The notes under the pieces: model-generated | The model's input: the letters and a program-made list of their open reading frames with translations, nothing else | The model's database searches: none | What the model was told of the DNA's origin: nothing | Source of the DNA: Phytophthora colocasiae | Lineage: Eukaryota > Oomycota > Peronosporomycetes > Peronosporales > Peronosporaceae | DNA: 64,000 bases | Assembly (NCBI GenBank): GCA_018806915.1 | Contig: JAGKQI010000088.1 | Location: 1,116,001-1,180,000 of the forward strand | Direction: 5' to 3' | In this document: positions 22,356-33,228 of the stretch, in pieces | Numbering within the stretch: position 1 is the first letter of the stretch | How the letters are laid out: the number at the start of each line of letters is the position of its first letter | Position numbers and translations under genes: made by a program

Positions 22356-23808
22356 CTAACTTGGTGCACTACTATGGTACGAGGACGTCGTGAGCTCTTG
22401 CTGCTTGGCGTGTATTTTCTGCACGAGCGCCAGACACATGAACTGTTTCCGTGAGAGTTTCCGAACTTCTTTAAGGAAAACCGACAGCTCCATCTCGTCG
22501 TTGCTCAACGCACGATCCATATAGTAGAGTGCATCCTCGATCGCGTAGTGTTCCGCTAGCGTTTTGATCATCCTACAAGACACAAAACTACGTTAGAATT
22601 CTCCTCCTTTGCCAGAAGTGGTAGATCGACGTACTGTTTCGAGAGTGCGTCGCCTTCTACCAAAATTGTGTCTGGATCCACTGTGTCTTTGGCTTCGTTC
22701 TCTTCCAACCAAGCTGTAACCTCATTATCCTGATCCTCCACCACGCCTTTAGCATGCACAATGTCGTCCCGAAGGAAGCGCAACGACTGTAGACCACGTT
22801 CTACATTCTCCCTTGACTGTGTGAGCTGAACTTCATGTTCGAACTGCAGATCAATGTCGTCTCGCACGCGTTTAAACATTTTCTCCAGTTGCATCTGGAT
22901 CTTCCCTGTCACTTCCAATTTCAACGCAGCAGCACGTTCCTCCGGCGTATCATTTGACGTTCGTCCAGTATAAATACTTGAACTCGACACGGACGATTGA
23001 CTGTTTCCAAAGAGCGATTCCCCTTCACGAGGTCCTCCTGAAGCCGATAAATCTTGTCTGGGTTGGGTTTGAAACTGAGAAGAGTAGTACGGAGACGGCT
23101 GAGGCGGGTGTGACTGAGCGTACGATCCTTGTTGGAAATATCCCCCCGTTCCACTACCAACAGAGGACGAACTACCGTTGGGTCTGTTCTGGAACGGAGC
23201 TGGTCTGGAATTGGCTGGACGACGGAATACTGGCGGCATATTACCGAAGATGGAGCACATGTGAGCAACCAGCTCCAGTAGAGTGAAGTCCGGCCGCCAG
23301 TCCGAAGTGTATGGGATCTTGACGTATCCGTCGCTGGTGACGTGCGGGTGTCCTGGCTTGACCATCATGTCCGAAGTAGGGCGAACGAAGCACACAGGAG
23401 GGGCCATAGGGTAGGTCTCCACTACCCAGAATTCTACTGGGATGTTGTATTGGTTGCTCCGGTAGAAAATCGGGATGGTTCCTTCCAGATTGAGCAAAGT
23501 GCTGGTTGTTCCGTCATTGTGAGCTGCTCATAACGTTATAAAAATTATTATAAAATAATAAAAACCCAAATTTCTCAATAGAAAGAAGAACCAAAAACAC
23601 GTACCGAATGTACCGCAATTGGGCTGTAGTGACGGGATTTGGCCCAGTAGATTGTACACATCGCCACGTACGCGAGAACTTTGCTGAAAAAAAGAGAAGA
23701 ACAATATTAACTTACAGAGTAGAATACAGAACGTAGAACGAAGCGTACGGGGTAGCACTGCAGCGACGACAGGATCTGGTCCAGGTTGCTCACGTTGTTG
23801 GCATACAT
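22356..23808 (-). CDS. ESCRT-I subunit TSG101/VPS23 (414 aa, four exons)
   Basis: Exons: 23749-23808, 23605-23683, 22635-23523 and 22356-22572. The joined frame has no break. Residues about 1-140 form a UEV domain with the family stretches NDGTTSTLLNLEGTIP, FYRSNQYNIP and a FGNMPPVFRRP end. A Pro/Gln/Ser-rich linker and a coiled coil (about 230-310) follow, then the steadiness box (HYAIEDALYYMDRAL, VRKLSRKQF). TSG101 recruits ubiquitinated cargo and P(T/S)AP ligands for multivesicular-body sorting at endosomes. The last junction (AAA CA | G ATG ATC) gives SKQMIKTLAEHYAIED, matching the family. The first intron uses a GTACGC donor; a GTAAGT 33 nt further on would leave only 32 nt of intron. 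The start MYANNVSN fits the usual distance to the UEV core. Confidence 0.9.
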
Positions 23809-23948
23809 ACTGCGGTAGGGCGTCGGGTAGAACGCAGCTCTGATACACCCTGTAGAGCTTCTTACCCCCTGGATGTCGCTTGAACGACTGACGACCTTCA
23901 TGCGACAACACATTATAAAAAAAAAGTGGATTTTTTATATTATCGTAC

Positions 23949-26771
23949 TTAGCGTGAATGTGGTGAAGTTGAAGTGAATGTTTGTAGTATAGCAGTGCCA
24001 CCGGAAGAGAAGAGGTGTCTGCGATTCCTCTGTCTGGTGTTGTTCTCGATCGTTTCTAAAGCTTTTCGACGTAGAAATGGCGTATCTCGAGGACTTCCAA
24101 CGACCACGTCGGGGTCTTGAATTGTGTCGCTTTTTGCATTTGGTCGGGGCTTGGAAGCTTCAAATTGCATTTCGACAGCTGCGTAGAACCGAACTACTTC
24201 GCGAAACAGAGCGAGACGTAGAGCACTAGAGACGTAGTAGTTACCAGGGGGTAGATTCGGTAGTAGCTGACGTAGTTCCGCCATCAACGCTCTGGAAATA
24301 GGGGCCCCAGCGACCAGATGTAGCATCACGACTTTCAGTTCCGGTTTACTATGTGGAAAGCAAGGAGAACCAGGTAGAACGTATCCATCCAAGCTCTTGG
24401 GTGTAATACGTTGATCTACAGTGATGATCTCCAAACTTCGTTCTCTTGGGACTGGTAGAACGTCCGACTGACTCCAGTTATCCACCATTACGATGGTGTT
24501 TTCAGGTTTGATCGTTCGGATGGCAGTGTGGATCGTCATGGCTGCTGCTACTGCGCTCGTACGGGTATCCGGGGGCGGTAAAATCTTGGTCAGTTGTTCG
24601 TGGATGGCTTCAATTTGCGTTCTACCTCGTCCGTTGCGCTTGGCGGACGTCGACATAGCCAAAATGGCGGCACGGAGGAGGGTTTTTAACGGCATCGCGG
24701 CGTTGTACGGCTGATTCACGTCCTCGTCGTAGTCTTGAGGCTCTGTGGCCGGACCTGAGTGCTGGCGTAGTGCGTTATACAGCTCTTTCAGGGATTCTTT
24801 GGCTTGTTTCAAGCGCTCACTGCGTCGTGAAAGTTCGGCATGGAATTTGGTTTGAATCAGCCGCAGCAAACCCTCAATCTCCAGTCTGTGGCGTTCCCGT
24901 TCAATGGCTTGGCGTCTGTCGTACTGTTCAATCACCAGTCTCTTGTATTCCTGAAGTCCATCCACGTACTGTTGTTTGAGAGCGTCTACTTCATGTTCGT
25001 ACATCGTCCGTAGCTTGTCCAGCTCCGACCGATCCACCAGACTTTCATCACTTGAGAGAACAGACAATGGTTCTACTTGACTCGGTTGGATTTCATTCAA
25101 AGGAGACCGAACTGGGTCCTCATACTGGGCGATACTGTCGTCGATCACCTCGTCGCTCTCTTCTGGTGAAAAGACCGGGAATACAGTGGCCACAACCAGC
25201 TTTAGCACATGATTCAGTTCTCTCTCGTCCCGTTCTACTTCATCCATTTCTTCAGTATCTGAATCCGCTTCACTTTCACTGCTTGAAAGTTCACCATCAC
25301 TTTTTACTGGCGTCGGGGGTGCAGTTAAAGTAGGTTTGGAACCCCCACTACTGGTAGGTTTGGCAACTACCTCACCTCTTTGCTTCTTCCGAGTATTAAC
25401 CCCAGTCGAATTCTCCCGTAACCTTAACGCAAACGTCGACTCCGGAGCGTTTGTCTCTGATTGCTTCCCTCCCTCGAACTTGAGCTTACGCTGTTCACCA
25501 AACCGAGCTTGAAGCTCCCTTAATCGGCGTAACAGGTCCTCGTTCTCCGTTTCCAGACCTTGTTTTACATTTTCTGCTGCTAGTAAAGTCCCTTCCAGCT
25601 CACGAATCTTGTCTTCCATCTCTCGTAGATCCTTGTTACCTTCATCAGCATGCAACTTGCTCTTGCGCTTCGCCTCTATCGCTTTAGCTTTGGCTCTTCT
25701 AGCTTCTTCTTCCGCTTCAGCCAATGCAGTGGCATGTGCTGCAGCCTCTGCCCGACTCCGAGCAGCTTCACTCTCTTTTAACCTCTCCATCTCCTGACTC
25801 TTGGCTTGCAATACGAACGTGTGTTTAATGATCTCTTCGCTTTGTGACCGGACTTTAGCTTCAAGCTCGTGGACTCTGGCCTCAGCAGACGCTGCCGCTT
25901 TGGCACTCACTTGGAACTTGTCACGCCAAGAAACAGTTAACGCATTGGCCGCTTCTGTCGCTGTGTCATTGTGCTCCTGGGTGCTCCGTAGTTCCTCAAC
26001 TAGGGCTCGTAGTTGTCTTTGAGCCCTCGTCAGCTCCTGCGCCTGCTGTTCCGTCGCCACACGCGCGTCTTGCTGCATTCGAAGGGCTTCCTGCAGCTGA
26101 GCAGCTAACGAATCCTTTTCGCGATGCAGCGCGTCAATTGTGCTTCTCAATTGCTTCTCTCGACTCCCATACGGTGACATTTTCTCATCTTCCTCGTCCT
26201 CTTCACTGTCGTCCAAGAAGACATTCGCTGCTGCAGACTGTAAAGCTTGATGGATGTGCGAAAGTCGCTGATGTCGTCGTGCAGCCTGCTCCGACGCCTC
26301 TGCGAACGCGTCTCCAACCTTCTGAGCGCCACTACCGATTGCACTGCTCACTTCAGGGTCATCACTGAAATCGGAGACCATGGTACGTTCAGTGTGAGTG
26401 CTGGTACGAGCCAACGAGCGATGTGTGGCCAGTAGAACGTCTCCCACGCGCCATCGAGCTGGTGTCCGCGATGGTTTGTCCCCAAATGAATCTTCTTCCT
26501 CCTCGTGGTCTACAGCAGCCACAGCATCGTCATAGCGACGCACCAATTCCTCCACTCGCAACTGAATTTCAGCGATCTTCGGATTGATGTCTTCAATTAC
26601 AGGAGCTCCAGCAGTACTTGTGTAGTTCATACTTGAATTTGGACGTACTACCGTTGAGGTGGAAGTAGCAGGAACACTCGTAGGTAAATGCACAGCATTT
26701 TGTCTTCTTGGTGACGGAAGATATCGACCAGTTTGACCAGGTGGTGGCCCAGCGCCATTCCGACTTGCCAT
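23949..26771 (-). CDS. Large coiled-coil protein of unknown function (940 aa)
   Basis: Single long exon; start taken at the MASRNGAGPPPG methionine, since the in-frame codons upstream have no ATG. The N-terminal third is Pro/Ser-rich with an acidic patch (EEEEDSFGD). Residues about 225-440 are a continuous heptad coiled coil rich in Ala, Glu, Arg and Gln. An acidic Ser patch (SSSESEADSDTEEMDEVE) follows, then a second coiled coil at about 600-680 and a globular C-terminal part with VMLHLVAGAPISRALMAEL. I do not recognise a named family. A cytoskeletal, centrosomal or tethering role would be usual for such a layout but is not shown. TSG101 begins 140 bp downstream on the same strand. Confidence 0.75.
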   Translation of the reverse strand: MASRNGAGPPPGQTGRYLPSPRRQNAVHLPTSVPATSTSTVVRPNSSMNYTSTAGAPVIEDINPKIAEIQLRVEELVRRYDDAVAAVDHEEEEDSFGDKPSRTPARWRVGDVLLATHRSLARTSTHTERTMVSDFSDDPEVSSAIGSGAQKVGDAFAEASEQAARRHQRLSHIHQALQSAAANVFLDDSEEDEEDEKMSPYGSREKQLRSTIDALHREKDSLAAQLQEALRMQQDARVATEQQAQELTRAQRQLRALVEELRSTQEHNDTATEAANALTVSWRDKFQVSAKAAASAEARVHELEAKVRSQSEEIIKHTFVLQAKSQEMERLKESEAARSRAEAAAHATALAEAEEEARRAKAKAIEAKRKSKLHADEGNKDLREMEDKIRELEGTLLAAENVKQGLETENEDLLRRLRELQARFGEQRKLKFEGGKQSETNAPESTFALRLRENSTGVNTRKKQRGEVVAKPTSSGGSKPTLTAPPTPVKSDGELSSSESEADSDTEEMDEVERDERELNHVLKLVVATVFPVFSPEESDEVIDDSIAQYEDPVRSPLNEIQPSQVEPLSVLSSDESLVDRSELDKLRTMYEHEVDALKQQYVDGLQEYKRLVIEQYDRRQAIERERHRLEIEGLLRLIQTKFHAELSRRSERLKQAKESLKELYNALRQHSGPATEPQDYDEDVNQPYNAAMPLKTLLRAAILAMSTSAKRNGRGRTQIEAIHEQLTKILPPPDTRTSAVAAAMTIHTAIRTIKPENTIVMVDNWSQSDVLPVPRERSLEIITVDQRITPKSLDGYVLPGSPCFPHSKPELKVVMLHLVAGAPISRALMAELRQLLPNLPPGNYYVSSALRLALFREVVRFYAAVEMQFEASKPRPNAKSDTIQDPDVVVGSPRDTPFLRRKALETIENNTRQRNRRHLFSSGGTAILQTFTSTSPHSR

Positions 26772-27036
26772 TAGGACACTACAAGTAAAACCATCAACCA
26801 CAAAACTTAGAAACGTCAGTGTCAGTGTCAGTGTCAGAATATTTTTAGGGACAACCACGAAGAGAAGGGAAAATACTCAACGTTCGAAGCGTATGCACAA
26901 GTGACATGGTCATTGCCGAGCGTACTTTGAGGTGGTCTGTGGTCTTGCGGTCCTCTGAGTTTGATTCGGAGTCAAACTCATCTACGAAAACTGCCGATAG
27001 CAGCACCCGACTGAGCTGCTACCGCCGGCCACGGCT

Positions 27037-29934
27037 TTACGAGTTGTCGTTGATGCTGATGAGCTTCTTCTCGACATCTTCAAAGCGTTCGGAGCCTGAT
27101 CGATCGCGGTGGAAGTAACCCTGGATGCGCTGCTTCTCCGTTTCACTGAGCGACTCCAGACAGAACTTGAGGTGCGCCGGTGTGAGGTCCTTTCGTGTGA
27201 TGACACCGCGCACTTCATTCCGGCGGTTCAACACAATGAGGTGGCGCAAACCCAAGGATCGGAACAAACGGAAGGCACGCGGCACTGGTGTTTGCTCCTG
27301 GACCGTGTGGGGTGTGGGGTTCATGTACGGCGTGAGATCCATCCACAAGTCTCGCTCCTCGTCGTCTAGCTGAATGTCGTTGATGGACGGGTAACGCGGG
27401 TAGCTGCCTTCCATATCACGGTACGAGAGCGCGTACTGATCATTGTACAGCAGCGTCGTGTCGCTAGCAGGCGTACGCACGAACGGTTCCGGTTTCTCGA
27501 TGAAGAAGTCCTTGCGCTGGAGAAGTACAGCCAAATGGTGGCGGTTGATGATTCCGGAGAAACGAGGAGACTTGCGTTTGGCTCCCAGATTCGGGCGATG
27601 GCCACCCCCTGCAGCGTCCTGGCTGCGAGGCACAACGACAGGGAAACCGCCGTGGTTGCAGTTCTTGAGCACATCGTAAATCTCCCCAACCTTAGCGATC
27701 TGCGGGACACACACAGGTGGCGAACTCATGATGTTGAGTGCACGCAGGAAACGGGCGTAGTAGGGAGGATCGAACTCCAGGAACGGCAGGTGGTTCAGGT
27801 GGATGTGAATGTCGTACAGCCCTTCGTTGAAGCTGTTGCCGACCCAGCGAGCAGCCATCAGCGACACCATAATGGGGAGACCCCACTCAATCACACCCGT
27901 GCACTCGAGAATGATGACCGTGAGAGAGATCGTCATGCGCGCCATACCGCCAAGCATGCAGGCTGCTCCAATCAAAGCAAACATTCCGTCCTGAGCACCG
28001 ACAGGGAAGCCCAGATAGTGCACGATCATAATACAGATACGGCCGTACGCGGCACCAGCAAGCAGACTGGGAACGAACAAACCTGACGGAACGGCGATGC
28101 CGTAAGTCCAACACGAGATGATGTAGAACACGATGAAGAACATGCACAGCGAGAACGGCGTGAAGCTGTCGTCGCCCGTAAAGTGCAGTAGTTGCTTCAT
28201 GCTTGTTGCGTAGTTCACGGTGAAGAGCGACGCCAGGTCATTGAACTGGCCTTCCGGGCAGTAAAACCGAGAAAGCGAGTCGCTGTACTCTCCAGCCAAG
28301 TCACGACATGTGCCGAAGTAGTACGACAACCAAAACGAGGCAGTAGCCATGCTAAATGCAATCAGTAGAGCCTCTCCGAAGCGAAGGAAGCGGTGAGTCA
28401 CGTAGCGTTTCCGGAACTTAGTGATCACCGTATTGGCACCGTTGAAACCAGCACCGAACAAGCCGCCAACCATGCCCATGAGGATAAACACGGGCACATC
28501 CAACACCTCGTACGCCTTGCTGCCTTCAAACTGGCCAAAGGTGAAGGTTCCCGTCTGAGTTCCCATGGTGCCGCCAACAAACACGTGCCCCATGTTCGGC
28601 GTCGGATCACTTGACTCACTGGCTTTCATGAATGACATGGAGTAATTGAGCACGAAAGCTGACACCATAGCACAGAAAAATGTGCGCCACGTGAGGTTCT
28701 GATGCCAGAACGAAGCTCCCTCCTCCAGTGCAAAGAGAACACCACCAATTGGGGCGCCAAAGGCAGCCGCCACACCAGCAGCTGCACCACACGAGATGAA
28801 GTCACGCTTCTCCTTGTCGTTACGGAAACCTTTGAACTTGGTCCAGCTTGTGTCCAATCCAAAGCTTGACGATTTGCCTTGTGAAAGCCCAGCACCGATA
28901 ATGGAGCCACTGTGGATCATCGGTCCTTCTTTTCCGACCGGCAGACCCCCCGACACACTGAACAGGATGCCGAAAACCTTGACAAACAGCGTTTTCAGCC
29001 GCACCACGCGGTGGATCTTAATGCCATTAAGCGTTGCCTTGATCTCGGAGATACCAGAGCCACCAGCAACAGGACAAAGGATTGCAACGCAGTAGCTAGC
29101 AACTGCCACGAATCCCACGCTAACAAGCGAGTAGAACAAGTACCCGGTCCCGAAGCTCCTGGATCCGTCCATCTCCCCCGCCACTAGAGATTCCATCGTG
29201 TCAGTACGGAAAGTGGACAACAGCATCGTCCAGAACTCCACGAAACATGCCACTAGAGCCGTTCCTAGTCCGACACCGAAGGTCATGACCCAGCGTGCAA
29301 TGTTCAGCGAGCGGATAGCACTCTCCGACTGCTCCTGATCATGCTGCATGTTTACTCTGCTCTCGAAGAAATCGTAGCTGAAGGATTCTCGGTGTTGTGC
29401 CTTGGCGCGCTTCTCCTTGTCCTTCTCCTTCTTCTCTTGCTTGCGTGTAGCAGCTGAAAACGGGTTACGACCTTTGCCCTTGAGCCAATCCAGTAAGGTC
29501 GTGCCATTGCGCTGACGCAGTGCTTCTTCAATCTCAAAGCGCGAGAACCGTGCACCCGAATACAAGTCGCTGGGGAACGAGTGCGTGCGCTGCACGCCGT
29601 ACGTCTGGTACTGGTCGCGGATGTGCGACTCCACAGCGCCAAACTGCGTGAGCTGCGGCGTGGCGCCACGACTGTTCAGCCGCCAACTAGGTGATCGTGA
29701 TCCATCTAGAGCGAACCTCGGCATAGGCGAGCGAAGAATGGAGGATGGAGAACGCAAAGCGGACGCCGTGCGTGCCAGCGCCGGGAAGCGCGGCGGTTCC
29801 GCAACGACCACGTCTTGACCGGACGACATGGTGTCGCTCTCGTCGTCGTCGATACCCGAGATGGACACGCGCACGGCGTTGGGGGTGGACGGCAGCAGCG
29901 CGTCCGTCTCCGAAGGCTCGCGAGGGGATGCCAT
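27037..29934 (-). CDS. CLC-type chloride channel/proton antiporter (965 aa)
   Basis: The membrane protein carries the three anion-site signatures of CLC proteins: GSGISEIK (residues about 292-299), GKEGPMIHSG (gating Glu about 336) and GIAVPSGLFVPS. GGVLFALEEGASFW (about 398-411) holds the inner proton glutamate and matches the ClC-6/7 branch, so a Cl-/H+ exchanger of an endolysosomal or vacuolar membrane is inferred. Two CBS domains fill the C-terminal part (VCVPQIAKVGEIYDVL; LRHLIVLNRRNEVRGVITRKDL). The N-terminal 200 residues are a basic, Ser-rich cytosolic tail. An upstream in-frame ATG exists at 30009, but an initiator-like TTCATTCTT lies at 29963-29955, between the two ATGs, favouring 29934 as the start. 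No intron was seen. Confidence 0.92.
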   Translation of the reverse strand: MASPREPSETDALLPSTPNAVRVSISGIDDDESDTMSSGQDVVVAEPPRFPALARTASALRSPSSILRSPMPRFALDGSRSPSWRLNSRGATPQLTQFGAVESHIRDQYQTYGVQRTHSFPSDLYSGARFSRFEIEEALRQRNGTTLLDWLKGKGRNPFSAATRKQEKKEKDKEKRAKAQHRESFSYDFFESRVNMQHDQEQSESAIRSLNIARWVMTFGVGLGTALVACFVEFWTMLLSTFRTDTMESLVAGEMDGSRSFGTGYLFYSLVSVGFVAVASYCVAILCPVAGGSGISEIKATLNGIKIHRVVRLKTLFVKVFGILFSVSGGLPVGKEGPMIHSGSIIGAGLSQGKSSSFGLDTSWTKFKGFRNDKEKRDFISCGAAAGVAAAFGAPIGGVLFALEEGASFWHQNLTWRTFFCAMVSAFVLNYSMSFMKASESSDPTPNMGHVFVGGTMGTQTGTFTFGQFEGSKAYEVLDVPVFILMGMVGGLFGAGFNGANTVITKFRKRYVTHRFLRFGEALLIAFSMATASFWLSYYFGTCRDLAGEYSDSLSRFYCPEGQFNDLASLFTVNYATSMKQLLHFTGDDSFTPFSLCMFFIVFYIISCWTYGIAVPSGLFVPSLLAGAAYGRICIMIVHYLGFPVGAQDGMFALIGAACMLGGMARMTISLTVIILECTGVIEWGLPIMVSLMAARWVGNSFNEGLYDIHIHLNHLPFLEFDPPYYARFLRALNIMSSPPVCVPQIAKVGEIYDVLKNCNHGGFPVVVPRSQDAAGGGHRPNLGAKRKSPRFSGIINRHHLAVLLQRKDFFIEKPEPFVRTPASDTTLLYNDQYALSYRDMEGSYPRYPSINDIQLDDEERDLWMDLTPYMNPTPHTVQEQTPVPRAFRLFRSLGLRHLIVLNRRNEVRGVITRKDLTPAHLKFCLESLSETEKQRIQGYFHRDRSGSERFEDVEKKLISINDNS

Positions 29935-29954
29935 CGTCTGTGCGAGGCGAGGAG

Positions 29955-29963
29955 AAGAATGAA
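29955..29963 (-). promoter_or_regulatory. Initiator-like motif of the CLC gene
   Basis: The minus strand reads TTCATTCTT, fitting the oomycete initiator pattern YTCANTYY, about 21-29 bp upstream of the ATG at 29934. Confidence 0.45.
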
Positions 29964-30009
29964 TGCGGCGGAGGAACGGCGAATGGTGAGTTTGATAAAT
30001 CGCTGCCAT

Positions 30010-30649
30010 CTGTTGGTGCTAAAACTTCGCAAGTGATGATATTAGAAATGAGAGGAAGTTGTGAGACCTGATGAAGTGCTCAAATCGACAATGATCATCT
30101 CTGACCTGGGGGACGGGCAGGGATTGGGTCGGATAAATTTCAAAACCTGTTATAATTAGTGTGGATAGTAGGTCTAGTATACATGACAATTGGAAGGTTG
30201 CGAGGAAGGAGGAACTACGTCTAAAATTTAAAGTCGGTATAGATTGGGCGCGTCATCCATCTCGGTTTGAACTGACCAATCGCGTCTCAGCGTCAAGGCG
30301 GACCAATATTGAGACAGCGTCAAGGTGTCGGAAAAGTTTGCAAGCTCTCGCTCCAAGGACAGCAGCACTGAAAGCTGGTGGCGCTCGCGCTTCAAACGCG
30401 ACACTCATACGATTTGGAGCCTCCAGGGAATTTTTGGTGTGTTGCAGTGTCGCGGCGATATGTTGCTACCAACAGTGCTGGTCCTGTTAATAGATAGTAT
30501 GGCCTTCCAACTGCGTTGGCTTGGAGGCTTCAATTGCATCTTGGAGGTTGTGAATGGAGTGCGGGTTTGTGCCCAAGTGGGAGAGTGACAGTACAGTATC
30601 TCTTTACAAATGGCAACATGGATCTTACTGTAAAATTAAAGGCAGGTGA
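30010..30649. other. Intergenic region between the CLC gene and the Mutator-like element
   Basis: About 640 bp without a convincing gene. Open stretches on the plus strand have no recognisable domain and no target-site or repeat pair was identified. Confidence 0.5.
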
Positions 30650-30738
30650 TATTGCCCATGTTTTTCAAAAATTTGAATAGGTTTAGGTTTAAAGACATGT
30701 ATGTATTGTCCACGTGTCTGCCATGTTTTCTCCATGTA

Positions 30739-31161
30739 CCGAATACAATACTTCTCCGATCCGACAACTTGTCCGATCCGACACCTCGCATTTGGCCAAT
30801 CAAACAGAGCCATTTTCAAAGTTGGCCTATAGCCTGCAACTACTTGTCCGATCCGACAGTCCCGCAGCCAACACAAAACGGACACTCATTCCAACTGTTT
30901 ACTGACCATTTTCCGCAAATCACTTCTTCGATTGGTTGAATATTATTTATAATAGCTGTAAACTTTGCTTTGCCGATTCTATTGGATAAAACAGAATTTT
31001 GTAATGAACAAAGGATAGTGATGATGCTGTAGATAGGATGCTGTCGGAGCTCAACTTGACAGAGTAGGCGGCTTAACGGCTATGCACGGCAGATTGAACT
31101 TTGAACACGTCTTTGAACCTCACCTGCAGGTCGGGTGTCGGATCGGAGAAGTATTATTCGG
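30739..31161. mobile_element. MITE 1, TA-flanked, 423 bp
   Basis: The ends are inverted copies: CCGAATACAATACTTCTCCG on the left, and CCGAATAATACTTCTCCG read inward from the right (two bases fewer), continuing into ATCCGAC. A TA dinucleotide lies on both sides (30737-30738, 31162-31163), as for Tc1/mariner-type insertion. The terminal motif TCCGATCCGAC recurs at 30755, 30772 and 30847. A GCCAATCA box is at 30795-30802, 56 bp from the left end, and CTCATTCC, an exact initiator-type match, at 30885-30892. No transposase is encoded. It lies inside the left flank of the Mutator-like element. Confidence 0.8.
30795..30892 (+). promoter_or_regulatory. CCAAT box and initiator-like motif inside MITE 1
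   Basis: GCCAATCA at 30795-30802 is followed 90 bp later by CTCATTCC at 30885-30892, with AACTGTTT next to it, close to the oomycete initiator plus flanking element. Confidence 0.4.
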
Positions 31162-31483
31162 TAACTAATTTATGTGGCAGACGCGATTTAGGAGAAAATA
31201 AATGACGGTAATATTACCAATCGCACTATTTCTGTTCTTGATAGGCATCATGTGATCTGTTCTCGCTTCCTGTCACGTCATCAAAGTTCCTCCATGTATT
31301 GTACATGTAAAAATACGTGCTGGATTCATGTTTACAGTTCACACGCAAAATTGAAGACTGATGCGTAAATCTTTTTGTCGGCTGTCAGGTTATTTGTTCT
31401 TCATTCAGACATAATTGTCCTATTTACATACAGAAGATGAAAAGCGAGACACTTTTCCGCGGACAAGCCAAAATATAAAAAAC

Positions 31484-31510
31484 ACTGGGAAAAACCTGGG
31501 CAAAACCTAG
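31484..31510. repeat. 11-bp phased motif, cluster a (3' flank of the MULE gene)
   Basis: CTGG/CTGG/CTAG cores start at 31485, 31496 and 31507, exactly 11 bp apart, each preceded by an A-rich stretch (AAAACACTGG, AAAAACCTGG, CAAAACCTAG). Confidence 0.8.
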
Positions 31511-33195
31511 ATATCGAATGTATTTGCTCGGCAGAGTAAAGTTCAACCTGACAAGCTAACTCGTAAAGAGATCGCGTCCTTCGCATTTCGTGCTGTAGTC
31601 GACGATCGCCCGCAACACATCCCAGCGGCGACGCGTGAGACCTTCACTGGAGTAATCGCTACCAGCCTCTTTCCATAGTCGCTTCCAGCAAAACAGACAG
31701 ACGAAGAGTCCGCAATTATCGCTGTCTTTTTGCAGTGGGCTATGCACCGCCTTGTATCCGAACCCAGGTAGTGAGGTGGCAATCAACTCCATCGCGAGGG
31801 CTTTGAGTATTTTGTGGTTCTTGGGCTTGTCAAGGCTATCATAGCCGAGTATCGTAGCGTTGTTATGATCCATAACAATACACGCCCAGTGAACACTATT
31901 CAGGTTGATGGGCAAGAAAACAAATTCTTCAGAAGCCGTTTCCAATACCTCGTGAACTGCCTTGGGTACCAGCTCGCCTCCTTTCTTCTTATTCAACGGG
32001 CCGGAAAAAGCTGGTAAAAACACTGTCTTGTTCTTCTTGAGGTTCTCGTGCGCTAACGTCTCCAAAAATCCGTGGATGACAGCTTCGTTATACCATATAC
32101 CCTCCCTTGAGCAGTATAGATTTGCCCAAAAGACATCGAAAGAAAAACCGGCCAGCGGTAATCCAGTTCCTGGCCACGCCCGCAACAGCTCTCCAGCAAC
32201 GCTTTGGGCACCCTCATCTGGAAAGGAGGAGTCGACTTTGCCCATTAGCCACGAATAACAGCGTAATCCACTTGCACACGTATTGCCCATGTTCCACAGG
32301 TATTGCATAGCCGAAAGTGCAGCTTCGCTGAAATCTCCTACGCCATCAATGTTCACAACCAGATCGATTTCTGTATCTCCAGAGTGGCTCTTATTCTCAG
32401 AGGATTCCGTAAGATCCACTCTGTCGGCATGGGGATGCATTGCCTTTTCATCCTTTATGAGCTGTAGAGCGTGACTCACCCAACTCTCAGGAAGTCGGTA
32501 AAGAGTGCCGGCAACTGGAAGTCCATTGTTCTGGATGCTCATCTTCTTCTTGGTCTGCTCCTTGAAGCGCGTATCCAAAGTATCGAGAAACGACGCCACT
32601 TCCTTAAGAGACGGTCTGTTTTTCTGCAGATATTTCACCACATCCTCGACCGTTTTGTCTCGGAGTACCTTGCGCAATGCCGTGCCGTTGTTATATGCCT
32701 TTTGATCAGCATGGCGCTTTGAGTTAACGTGAGCACGGTTCAACTTGGGGCGACCAACTTTAGGTGCTCTGGAATTGAAAGGCTTGACAGTCAATTTGTC
32801 TCCAGCTGTATCATCGGCGCCACCACTGTGAACCTGGTCATCTTTTTCCTCGTCATCCTCGGGCTCTACGTTAACTTGGGTAGGCTCAATTTCACTTGAC
32901 TCTGACTCCAGAGAAATCATGGAACCTGTCGACGCTGACTTCCCTTGGCGGAAGTCTCTCCACCAGTGCTCCAAGTTGTGCATTGCAGCTTCAAACTTTG
33001 TGTCGGTGAAGTCAGCTAACTCCGTAGAAATTCGGGAGAAGACGTCCTGGGCTCTCGTGAACTTGTCCTTCTCGGTCATGAGCTTTTTCGCTTTGATCTC
33101 CTCCGCAGACGAGACCACATGAATTGGTACGTCTACATCGAGAATTGGTTCGTCCAGCGGAGATGTTTTGAGCCATCTAGAGAGAATACACAACC

Positions 33196-33228
33196 AAAAC
33201 ACGGTCAAAACCCGGGTAAAACATGGTA
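33196..33228. repeat. 11-bp phased motif, cluster b (intron 3 of the MULE gene)
   Basis: Three units AAAACACGGTC, AAAACCCGGGT and AAAACATGGTA start at 33196, 33207 and 33218. Related CATGG/CCTGG units continue at 33262-33287 up to the splice donor. Confidence 0.85.

Noticed and set aside
22573..22600. A 19-base GT..AG intron at the last TSG101 junction
   Set aside because: Too short to be spliced and in the wrong phase; a 62-base intron from a GTACGT donor at 22634 restores the family sequence.
23684..23715. A GTAAGT donor for the first TSG101 intron
   Set aside because: It would leave an intron of only 32 bases; the GTACGC donor at 23748 gives 65 bases and a better fit to the family.
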